Shown one piece after another: positions 11,984 to 22,800 of a DNA stretch of 64,000 nucleotides. Every line of letters begins with the position of its first letter. Position 1 is the stretch's first letter. The notes beneath the pieces were generated by a model. That model saw only the letters and a list, made by a program, of their open reading frames with translations. It was not told the origin of the DNA and made no database searches. Source of the DNA: Voacanga thouarsii (lineage: Eukaryota > Streptophyta > Magnoliopsida > Gentianales > Apocynaceae); the NCBI GenBank assembly GCA_026120185.1, contig JANUWF010003376.1:2418001-2482000 (forward strand). The letters run 5' to 3'. Position numbers and translations under genes: made by a program.

Positions 11984-13398
11984 TTTGGCTTTTTTACAGA
12001 GAGGAAGCCGTCTCAGAGAATAACGTTATGTCCAATCCTCCTGTTTAACCTAAATAAAACCCTAGGTTAAACTGGACTAGGCCATTGGACTCTTAGTTTA
12101 ATCTTTTGGACTAAATTAATTATTCTAATTAGAACCAACTTAATAGCCCAACAAATAATAAATTTTCCTAGCCAAAATATATTCGTCCAATTAACAAGCT
12201 TATATTAGTTTAGTCCCAAGTTAATCCCTAATTATTCAAACTGGGCTAAAGCCCTGAATAATTAATTAACACATTAAACTAATTAAATTAATTCTCTCTC
12301 TCCACAGACCTTTATTTTATTCTAACCCAATAATTAAATCAGGCTACTTAAATAAAATAAATTTGATTTAATTTAAGATCAATTTCTTAGCCTGTATTTA
12401 ATTAGTACTCACGGTCTATACTGGGGACCAAAAGACACACCACCTTGGCTACTAAAATAACCAAAATATCCTTACCATATAAATAGCTGTATTTTGCATT
12501 TTAAATATTTTCTAATATCACCATAAGGAAATATTAACCCCAAGGACAATGTTGCGTTAGCAAAGTCTCCGACCTGTAGGAGTAATGACTAAAATACCCC
12601 TCTTTACATCGCCGTACATTTAGAGAGGAAGAAGTGTACTAACACCTCTCTAAATGACATCTACCATTCTTATGCCTCTAGTCCAATGATCCACGACTTC
12701 CTAGATTGTTTTCATTTTCTAAGGGAGCTACTCTAAAGCAAACATCCAAGTTATGTTTCCCAGGGCTTTGGATATTTAGAAAATTTAGACAACCACAAGG
12801 GGCAATATAGTATAGAAACTATCTTGCATAAGTCTGTCTTAACTAACTAGTCACACATACCCAACATGCAAGTACATTGTCCCTACAATAGAACCTCACT
12901 ATAGCATATAAAAGTAAATGCTTCCTGCTTCGTCAGACCACCAACTCATACTCAAGTCGTAGAGTACTAGTCCACACTGTAGCAGTAGTAGTCTAGCTTT
13001 CTACCATATAGTACTTTTAAGAAACCACTACTACAGGTCCTGTTCTATATATTCGAAATACTCTTATGTCATGAAGTGAGTGGACTACTCACAGGCTAAA
13101 GGTAAGACATTCTCCATTTGAAATTCACAACATAATAACCTAGATATGATGAGATTTCCATTCTCATCAATCAGTTAAGAACGAATGTTTATATGTTAAG
13201 TAACCCATTATCCATACCTTACTGTGAAAAACCTCTATTCACATGGACCACTTACTTAAACACAATGGCTCTTTTTCAAACGTAATTGTGCACAAATAAA
13301 AATGTAAATTCACAAGTAATTTTTGAAAACAAATTCGTTTATTAAAAAATTCGATATTTACATCAGAAACCTAGTCTAAGAGGGCATATTTCCCAACA

Positions 13399-15212
13399 GG
13401 CCAACCATCGGCTATTTTTCAACTGAACACAAATTGACTCAAGAACGATGTTTGGTGTATGTTTAGCAATAAACGGCCAACGGAACATCGAAAACTGTAG
13501 AGACAGTGTGACTAAACGGCCGTGAGTGGAAAGGGTTACTTAAGACACGAGGTAAGTCCCTTGGACTACTAAAATCCTTTTTGAAAGCTAGTGTGCTTTA
13601 ATTTTCCATGCTATGTTTTATACTGTTTTGAAAATCCCTAAATATGTTTAAGATTTATCTGAGTAAGACTTGTTTTATGCCATTTTGGGCTTGCATGAGC
13701 TTCATATTTGGCTTGAAAACTATAATGGATGATTAACGCATGAAGTTTGTGAATTTAGTCCTTTTTGGATTAAATACTTTGAATTTTCAAAAAATGGTAA
13801 TTTTGGAATTGGGTATTCGTAAATTGACCAGAATGCCCTTATTAAAACATTTTATGGAAATGTGTTTGGAACTTTGAATTTAATCCTCTTTTCATATTAG
13901 AATTTTGGATTTCTCGAAATGAGTTCCTTTTGGAATCGAGTATTTGGAAAATGATCCAAATGTTCTTATTGGAATGTTTTATGAAAATCTTTGGAATCAT
14001 GTAATCGGTAAATGACCGAAATATCCTTATTGGAACTCTTTTGAATACTTTTCAAAGCAGGTAAGGGTAAGATGACATGAATACTCTCGGAAAGTCTTTT
14101 GGAATCAGACATGGGTAAAATAACTCGAATGCCCTTAAAAAATGACTTTTGTAATCGAGTACGGGGAAAACGACTCGAACACTCTTGGAAACATGTTTTG
14201 ATGTGTGAACAGAACTCTTTATCCTATTTCAACATGATTTTGGAAAATGATCTCTCGTGATAAGATTGGCTTTTAGAAAATAACTTTTGATCTCTTAAAT
14301 TATTTTATTTGCCTGATATGCCTGTGGAATTAATTCATTGGCTAGCAGTTTAGCACCTGGCAATTCCTGTGTCTATGGGCACTTCTTATTTTGAGTCATT
14401 CGTTGGATGCTGGGTGGGGACACTCAGTGCGTTTGACTTCTTGCCACCTTAATGGTGATTGACGTTAGGATTGGGACCCTTGGATTATGGTGGCAAGTAA
14501 AAGATTGTGTGTTGCGGTACACTAGGCATGCTGCGGTATACCTGAGCAGAAGTACGTTACGATGTACTTATTCCAGTAATGCACGGTTGAGTACTAAAGG
14601 CTGCGGTCTCAATACAATGATACGTGGCACCGAAGGCAAGGACTGCGGGACTTGCATATAGGATGACCTTCTGTTGGAGAAGTACACTTGAATTGAAAAC
14701 TGGGGCAATGATTTGAAAGTAATATACAATTTTCCCTAATTATTTAAGTTCTGATTAAACTCTTCTTTAGAAAGTTTTGGAATTGTTTCCAGTGAATAAA
14801 TGATATGCTATTCCACAAAATTTTTATGTACCCTATTTTTTCATATAGCACTAGCACACATGGGCTTACTGGGTGATTTATCACTCACACATGTCTTTTA
14901 ACTTACATTTTGTAGGATCCAGAGCTGAGCGGACCTATAGATGGAAGGACGATACCACAGAGTCAGCAGTTTAGTTTTGGACAGCTTTTCTTTTGATCAT
15001 GTACTGTATTTTGTTATAGATAAGGATGACATGTATAAAATTCTATGATATATGTATATGTGTGGCCATCAGTGCAAGATATTGTTGAGTTAGGATTTTG
15101 TATATGTATTTATTTGTTGTTTTCATTATAAAGATCCCTTGTCCAAAATATTGGACCGGGCGACACCCAGTTTTGAAATGCTTTCGCTATTGTCTTTAGT
15201 AGGAGTGTTATA
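13399..15212 (+). repeat. Gypsy-E 5' LTR, right part
   Basis: It aligns with 21678-25351 of the 3' LTR and ends AGGAGTGTTATA, where the 3' LTR ends AGGGGTGTTACA. The alignment begins about 1.79 kb into the LTR, at the copia-B insertion point. It has only one copy of the 783-bp unit that is tripled in the 3' LTR. Within that unit about 300 bp is missing near 14342-14346 (between the segments matching GATTGGCT and TTTAGCAC). An acceptor-like TTTTGTAG lies at 14908-14915. Confidence 0.85.
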
Positions 15213-15214
15213 AT

Positions 15215-15227
15215 TAGCATCAAAGCC
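15215..15227 (+). other. Gypsy-E primer binding site, degenerate (initiator Met tRNA type)
   Basis: TAGCATCAAAGCC occurs two bases after the LTR end, where TGGTATCAGAGCC is expected for an initiator Met tRNA primer. The differences fit decay by transitions. Gypsy-H has a better-preserved site at the same relative position. Confidence 0.6.
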
Positions 15228-15287
15228 TAGTTTTCTAGGACTGTGGTATCATCATAGGAATTGATAGAACCCTTTTAATATGTAAGT

Positions 15288-15812
15288 ATGGTGGGTAGGA
15301 GCGATAAGGGCAAGCACTTAAAGGTCGAGCGATATGATAAAGGAAAAAAAAAAAAGACAAGTGAGAGCTCGAGTGTGAAGAGGAAACCTACCCTCAAGAG
15401 GATACCATCACCGCATGAGGATGTAGGTGGCTACTTCAATGAGATCGATAGTGATATTGAGCCATGCCATCAGGACGATGATGATGATGATGATGATGAT
15501 GATGAGGATAGCATCCCCGATAGTACAATATTATCTAAGAATGATAATGAGATATTTGGTAGGGATGTACCCGGGGTACTTGAGAAGGAGATATTGGATT
15601 TGGAGGTTATTGATGCGGGAAAGGACTAGGAGGTACCCAAGGTGGAGGTACCTATTGGTGAGGAGCCTGAGGAGGATTTAGAGATAAAGCCAGAGCTATT
15701 GGTTTGGCTGTAGCCAGATGCGAATGGAGATGAGGAGGTTGATGTAGTGGAGTCTTATACAATCTCGACTTATTCAGGACCTCCCATATCAAATAGTGAG
15801 GATGACGAGTAG
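15288..15812 (+). pseudogene. Gypsy-E acidic ORF between primer binding site and gag
   Basis: This frame starts at ATG 15288, about 60 bases after the primer binding site, and runs some 174 codons with two in-frame stops (15627-15629 and one near 15711). It opens with a lysine-rich stretch and then becomes very acidic. An Asp run is encoded by a GAT repeat at 15474-15505, and the C-terminal part is Glu-rich. Gypsy-H has an acidic sense-strand ORF of 165 codons at the same place (44154-44651). I do not recognise the protein. A separate accessory protein and an N-terminal Gag segment are both possible. The GAT repeat inflates the acidity. Confidence 0.5.
15474..15505. repeat. GAT trinucleotide microsatellite
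   Basis: About ten GAT units encode the Asp run of the gypsy-E acidic ORF. Confidence 0.9.
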
Positions 15813-15818
15813 GAGGCT

Positions 15819-15846
15819 CATATATATATATATATATATATATATA
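15819..15846. repeat. TA dinucleotide microsatellite
   Basis: About 13 TA units lie just after the acidic ORF of gypsy-E. The remaining spacer to gag (15847-16009) shows nothing else I can support except a T-rich stretch ending TACAG|GTAAT at about 15975. Confidence 0.9.
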
Positions 15847-16009
15847 ACTGTGTGCTTAGCACACAAATTTTGTATTGACTTTGTGATAAATGAGAATGAA
15901 CATGTGTTATGTTTTGCCAATTGCACTGTACCTATTTTATGACTACTTTTGAGCTATGTTTCATTTGTTATACAGGTAATATCTTATGAACTATATAGAT
16001 ACCTCCTAA

Positions 16010-19000
16010 ATGGACCTCCGAATGATCATCGCGAGTTACTTGAAATAACCCTGAACCAATGGTGGAAGAACCATAGGCAGAAGGTCTCCACCTTACAACC
16101 TTAGACCACCCCATGTTATAGTCCTTCCAAAAGATGGCTGACACAATCTAACAGCTGACTGAGAATACTATGGTACATGAGAGTATAAGTAAGGAAAGTT
16201 AGCAAGGTGAAGTCGAGTCGGATCGAGCCCTTGAGTGCTTTCTAAAATTTCACCCCTCACAGCTTCAAGGGCGACCTGACTCAGAATAGGAGGCTAAAAA
16301 TTAGATTGAATAGATGAAAAAGATTTTTACAGCCTTGAATTATTCGGAGTAAAGAAAGGTACAGCTTGCTACATACCAATTGAAAAGACCTGCCCAAGAT
16401 TGGTGGGCAAGGGAGATGAATCAATGAGAATGGGAGTGGACAAATTTTAAAGCTAGTTTTAAGGAGTTTATTCTCATTTGGGTGGTAGAAAGAAAGGAGG
16501 ATGAATTCCAAGCTGTTCAACAAAAAGGCCGTACGGTGGGATAATATGTTACTGAATTTACTAGACTATCAAAATATTTCCCACTTTTAGTCCACTTAGA
16601 AGCAGACAGGGTTAAACGCTTTGTGAAGGGTTTACAGCCAGACTTGAAAAGAATATTAGCAAGTATAGCTCCTACCAGTTATAACGCTATAGTAGAAATG
16701 GCTGATATTGAACAGGCAAGCGAAAGGAACTGAGGCAAAATTTGGGTTATGTATCAGAAGAGACCTGGAGGGTCCTAATAGCAGGGGAAAAGGAAGATGC
16801 AAATGAGGGGAGGCCCGACTGGCCCGATAGGAGGACCACATTTATTTAAATGCTTTAATTGTAGGGAAATGGGGCATAAGATTTTAAATTACCTTCATCC
16901 ATAAAGGATAGGAGGATGGAGCCGACCTGGAGATAACAACCAAGGACAGAGGTTAGGATTTGGAAAAGGAAATCTAGGGTAGGCTTCTACCTGCAGAACT
17001 AGACCCAATAAACCGCAAGTAAATAGTCTGGTGGTGGCCTTAGAAAAGACAGATAATCAGATTGCAGTGGTGGAAGATGCGCTTTTTATTTTCAATCATA
17101 CTGCTAAATTATTGGTAGATCCTGATTCTACGCATCCCTTTGTTGCCATTTCATTTCTTGATTCTATGGAGATAAAAAGGGATGAAATTTCACATGAAAT
17201 GATTGTTAATACCCCATTGGGAAAGTAAATGAATAGTGAGAAACTACAGGAATTGTAAATTTTGATAAGAGATGAATTATTGGAAGGAAATTTGATATGT
17301 TTACCCATAGAGGATTATGATGCTATCTTAGGCATGGATTGGTTATCTCAACATCATGCTCAAGTTGACCATAGACATAAGGTAGTACATTTTCATCAGC
17401 TTGGGAAACCTATATTGGGATTTGTAGGTAAGACTAGAAGGAAAAGCAATGCTTTTATATCAAGATTTAAGGCCCAGAAGATGATTAGGAAATGGTGCAC
17501 AGTTCTTGGCTTATGTAATTAATAAGCCAGGAGAGGTTAAGAAACCCGAATACATTCCTATTGTGAATGAATATTTAGATATTTTTCCAACGGAATTGAA
17601 GAAGTTACCGTCGGAGAGAGAGGTAGAGTTTTCTAATAAGTTAATGCCATAGGCAAAACCAATTTCAAAGACCTCTTATAGAATGACACCTACAGAATTG
17701 TAGGAGATCAAGAAATAACTATAGGAATTAATGGAGCAAGGGTTTATCCGATTAAGTGCTTTACCATGGGGAGCACCTGTATTATTTGTTAAGAAGAAAG
17801 TTGAGTCGTTGCAGATGTGTATAGATTCTCGAGGGTTGAATGCACTGACGGTAAAGATTTAATATCCATTGCCCATAGTTGATGAACTATTTGATCAGTT
17901 GTAAGGAGTTGGATGTTTCTCGAACTTAAACTTGAGGCAAGGAAATTACCAGGTCTGAATTCGAGAAGAAGATATACCGAAAATAACATTTAACACTTGA
18001 CATGGGCATTTTGAGTTTGTGGTTATGCCGTTTGGTGTTTCTAATACCCATGCCATTTTTATGGGCTTAATGCACCGAACATTCTGGCCGTACTTAGATA
18101 ATTTTATAAGTATATTCGTAGATGACATTCTGGTGGACTGTAAAGATTCCCAAGAACATGAACATCACATTCAAAAAGTCTTAGTAAACTTAAGAAAGAC
18201 TAAATTGTATGCGAAATTCAATAAGTGTGAATTTTGGTTGCAAGAAGTAGCATTCTTGGGACACGTGATATCTAAGGACGGGATTATAGTAGATCCTGCA
18301 AAAGTTGATGTGATGCCAAATTGGAAACATCCCGAGACTCCGTCCGAAATCTAAAGTTTCCTAAAATTGACAGGATATTATTGATGATTTATTGAGGGAA
18401 CTCTCTCAGATAGTTTCACCTTTGACTCGACCCGCCTAAAAGAAAGTTCCTTGTGCTGGAACCAAGAAGTGTGAAAGAAATTTCTAGGAATTGAGAGAAG
18501 GATTAAATTTTGCTCATGTTCTAATATTGCTAATGATGGAATCATTTATTGAAATCAGTATTGCATCTTGAAACAGTCTGTGATGAGATAAGATGTTTTA
18601 ATAAAGGCACTTTAAAGTAAGTATACTATCCATCCAGGAATCGTAAAGATGTATCAAGACTTAAAACGACATTATTAGTGGATTGATATGAAGAAGGATA
18701 TCTCAAATTTTGTAACTTGATGTTTAACCTGTCAATAAGTGAAAGCCGATCAGCAACGGCCTGAAGAGTATTGCCACTGTTATCCAACTCTATCATGGAA
18801 ATGGAGTGAAATTACTATGGATTTCATTATAGGATTGATCATGGCAGTAGGACAACGAGATAGTATATGGGTGATAGTGGATCGATTAACTAAGTCCGCC
18901 CATTTCATCCCTATCAATCAATATAATTCTCTAGAGAAGTTAAGTAAAATCTATATGGAGAAAGTAATCAGACTTCATGGAGTACCTCCTAGTATTATGT

Positions 19001-19846
19001 CGGACCAAGACCCCAGATTTACTTCGAAGTTTTAGACTAAATTGCAGCAAAGATACGGGACAACCGTAAAGTTTAGTACAACAGTGCACCTACAAATAGA
19101 TGAATAGAAAAAAAATGAGTGGATAAGCTTTGAAAGACACGTTGAGGGCCTGTGCTTTAGATTTTGGAACTAAGCGGGTTGATAATTTAGTGTATGCAGA
19201 ATTTGCATACGAATTGGAATGGCCCCGTTTGAAGCTTTATATGGAAGAAAATGTCAGTTCCCGTTATATTAGGAAAGTTTAGGATGGAAAATGGGCGAAC
19301 AAGTTGCTTTTGATCTTGAAAAGGTCCGATAGGGTGTAGAGACGATCACAAATAAGTTATAAGTATCGCAGAGTAGACAGAAAAGTTATGCAGATCGACG
19401 CGGGAGAGATTTGGAATTTACTGAAGGGGATCATGTATTCTTGAAGTTGGCTCCACAACAACAATTGGGAATCAAAGAACAAGAAAAGAAATTGGCATTT
19501 AGGTACATTGGGTTATTCCCTATTGTCGAGAGGATTGGGAAAGTAGCCTATCAATTTGGAGTTACCAGTAGAACTTCAAGTTATTTACGGCGTGTTTTAT
19601 GTATTCTAACTTCGATAGTATGTGGCTAATCCTGTCCACATTTTGAATAAAGAACCCACTGAGATGATTCTAAGCTTGAAGAATGAGAAAAGGACAATTA
19701 AGATCTTGGAGTATACTGAAAAGGAATTGCGGAATGAGAAAATTCTATTTGTACAAGTATCGTGAAATCATCATTCTATGTAAAATGCAACTTGGGAAAC
19801 GAAAGCGAAGATGTTAAAAAAGTATCCAAATTTATTCCAAGTGTAA
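16010..19846 (+). pseudogene. Gypsy-E gag-pol polyprotein pseudogene
   Basis: Gag is placed from ATG 16010 by similarity to gypsy-H. Its zinc knuckle near 16850-16895 reads CFNCREMGHKILNY, so the last cysteine is tyrosine. Protease near 17085-17350 has DPDSTHPF (normally DPGSTHSF) and ILGMDWLS. RT spans about 17700-18350 with FVDD near 18115-18130. RNase H is essentially absent: only about 350 bp separate the RT end from the integrase zinc-finger start SKYTIHPG near 18620, against about 925 bp in gypsy-H. Integrase runs about 18600-19330 (SDQDPRF). The end resembles a chromodomain, ATWETKAKMLKKYPNLF, stop at 19844-19846. Many stops and frameshifts are present. Confidence 0.88.
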
Positions 19847-19873
19847 GCCAATTTCGAGGGTGATATTTTTTGT

Positions 19874-19886
19874 AAGGAGGGGAGAA
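19874..19886 (+). other. Gypsy-E polypurine tract
   Basis: AAGGAGGGGAGAA directly precedes the LTR start TGTAACACTCC. It is the plus-strand priming site. Gypsy-H has AAGGGGGAGGGGA in the same place on its strand. Confidence 0.85.
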
Positions 19887-22800
19887 TGTAACACTCCACA
19901 TTTTTTACTTTCGATTGGCTACTATTTGTAATAGGATGAGAATTTGTACCCATGTCTAGAACAAAAGTTGATCGGTATAATGAGACGAATATTTTGGTGG
20001 AATAATATTTTGTCAGGACCTGGATGTAATTATTGAATTTGTTCTACCCGTACCCTAAATTTTAAGAAGGCTATTATTATTAACAAAATAAGAATTTAAG
20101 AGTACTCTGAAAAGAGAAATTGGTCAATGTGGTGAAACGCACATTTTGGTGTGAATTATGCTACCCGAGGTATTGGGGGCAATTTTGTCATTTTAACCAC
20201 GCTGACGAATTTGATTGCAAATTTGACCAAGTAGAAAAGGACTTGAAGAAATTAAGTGTTACCAACGGATCTAGTAGAATTTTTGAAGTTGAATGGTGAA
20301 ATAAAATATTTTTTCGTTACGGGCCCGATTTTGGTCATTTCTGAACAAAATAGGAAATCACAGTTAAAAAATGGACATGTGGCATTGTGTGAATGGTGGA
20401 TAAAAAACAAGTGTTAAAATATCATTGGGGGAGTGAAATATTTGTGGGATTATTAAATTGCAAAAGCTTATTGAATAAGATTAAGAATTATCCATTTAAA
20501 TTAAACCCACCAATAGGAATTTTGCTTTAAAATGGATAGCCCACAATGTAATTAATGTTGGTTGACTTTGGGCACAAGAATGGTGGTGGAAGGGCTGTAA
20601 AACAGCCAGAAATTCGTCCAAGAGAAGAACAAAAGGAAGAGAGAAAGAAAAGGAAAGAAAAGCTAGAGAAAATTAGGGAGAAAAAGAAAAAGGAGAGAGG
20701 AAGAAAGAAGTGTGTGTGTGTTCTTGGTGTTCTTGGAGCAAAATCAAGCCAAGAGATCCCACATACAAGGTAAAATCCTATGCTTCAAGAATTAAAGTTG
20801 TAGAAATTGTTATGGTGATCATTTTGATGTGAATTTTAACATAAAAACATGACTTTCATATATTAATTTCGGATCAAAGCTAGGGTTTGTGAGCTTTTGT
20901 GTATGAACTTTATATATGCTTGTAAAGTGTCGGCTACCTAAGGGCCTTTCAATGATGTTTTTTGTGAGGAAGAACTGAATAATTATGGTAGTTTTATGGC
21001 TTATGTTTGGTTGAAGAGGTGATGATCAAAGTAGAGTAAAAATGGAATTTACTTGGTTGGGAAAATGGATTATATTAGCTTTTGATAAGAAAAGATGAAT
21101 TTGTGTTGAATAAGTGTGTCTTTTGTGATCTATTTGAAATCTAGAAATTCAGAATTAAAGATGATTTGAAGGAGAATTGAATGAATTAATGGTTCTAAGG
21201 TGTTAAAGATTAAAGGAGGACAAAGGAAAGCATGAATAGTAAAAGTGAGGTAAAACTACTTGGGCTATTTTTGCCCTACATTATGCCACAAAAACCAGAA
21301 TTCTAGAAAAGAGCTTATAAAAAATTAAATTTAAGATCTTATGGTCATTTTGGTATATCATAGAGCCAAAACGGAGTTGTGGATTGAAAGTTATGTCCGA
21401 AACAAAATTATATGTCAAAGCAACAAAAATTTCAGAATTTTTCGTAGTACATGGACGAATTTGGGGATGATAAATTGTGTGATTTTTTACAAAAGAATTG
21501 GGGAAATATGAAGTGAATTTCTTGTTTATTAAGAAAAAAAGGATGTGGAAGAAGGAAAACAAAAGAATCGAACAAATGACGAAAAAAATGACATGAACGA
21601 AGGTTGAATGTTTTCTTTAACGTCGGCTAATCGTCAGCTAAACATCGATTGCACATTGGCTACCCGTAGGGCACGTCGGCCAACTATCGGCTATTTTTCG
21701 GCCGAACACGAATTGACCCGAAAATAATATTTCGTGTAGATTTAGCAATAAATGGCCAACAAAAAGTCGAAAATGGTAGAGACGGTGATTAAACGGCCGT
21801 AAACGGAAATGGTTACTTAAGATACGAGATAAGTCCCTAGGACTACTAAAATCCTTTTTGAAAGTTAGTGTGCTTTAATTTTCCATGAAATGCTATATTT
21901 TATACTGTTTTGGAAATCCTTGAATATGTTTAGGGTTTATCTAAGCAAGACTTGTTTTATGCCATTTTGGGCTTGCATGGGATTTTTATTTGGCTTGGAA
22001 ACCTTAATGGATGATTAAAGCATGAATTTTGTGAATTTAGTCCTTTTTGGATTAAATACTTGGGATTTTCAAAAAATGGTAATTTTGAAATCGGGTTTTC
22101 GTAAATTGACCAAAATGCCCTTATTAGAAAATTTTATGGAAATGTGTTTGGAAACTTTGAATTTAATCCTCTTTTCAAATTAGAATTCTGGATTTTTTGA
22201 AATGAGTTCCTTTTGAAATTGGGTATTTGGAAAATGATCTAAATATCCTTATTGGAATATTTTATGAAAACCTTTAGAATCGGGTATTCGGTTAATGATT
22301 GAAATATCCTTATTGGAACTCTTGTGAACACTTTTCAAATTAGGTAAGGGTAAGATGACTCGAATATCCTTGGATAGTCTTTTGGAATCGGGCATGGGTA
22401 AAATGACTCGAATGCCATTGGAAAATGACTTTTGTGATCGAGTACGGGGAAAACGACCCGAACACTCTTGGAAACATGTTTTGATGTGTGAATAGAACTC
22501 TTTATCCTAATTCAATATAATTTTGGAAAATGATCTCTTGTGATGAGATTGGCTTTTGGAAAACGACTTTTGATCCCTGAAATTATTTTATTGGCCTGAT
22601 ATGCCTATAGAATGAATTGATTGGCTCTGCAGAGCCTATGTGAATAATGATCTGATTTGTGAATCAGTGGGATCAAATTCTGAAAAATGTGATTTTGCCC
22701 CAAAAATGTTTTGATTTGAAAATTCTGTGAGATCAGATAACCCTCTGGCCTGATTAGTTGGAAGGGGTTGGTCTTGGTAACGTTGACTACTCAGCAGGAC

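Larger units (their letters stand above)
6898..13398 (-). mobile_element. Copia-B, Ty1/copia element, 3' part outside window
   Basis: This is a reverse-strand element of the same family as copia-A: 5' LTR 11582-13398, primer binding site, leader, gag, protease, integrase and RT in order toward the left. It stops at 6898 inside the RT gene, just past the YVDD catalytic motif, where copia-A is inserted. The rest of B should lie left of the window. At 13399 the flank is the interior of a gypsy-E LTR, so B is nested in E. Confidence 0.9.
11582..13398 (-). repeat. Copia-B 5' LTR
   Basis: On the minus strand the LTR starts TGTTGGGAAATATGCCC at 13398 and ends ...GCCTTA at 11582, three bases before the primer binding site. 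The canonical terminal CA is TA here. It carries the leader exon 11748-11859, a GAGA microsatellite at 11950-11981 and the U5 hairpin at 11673-11709. Length is 1817 bp. Confidence 0.87.

Noticed and set aside
20555..20773. Lys/Glu-rich ORF in the gypsy-E 3' LTR
   Set aside because: The composition comes from a purine-rich leader tract. The solo LTR has a similar purine-rich tract but no matching frame.
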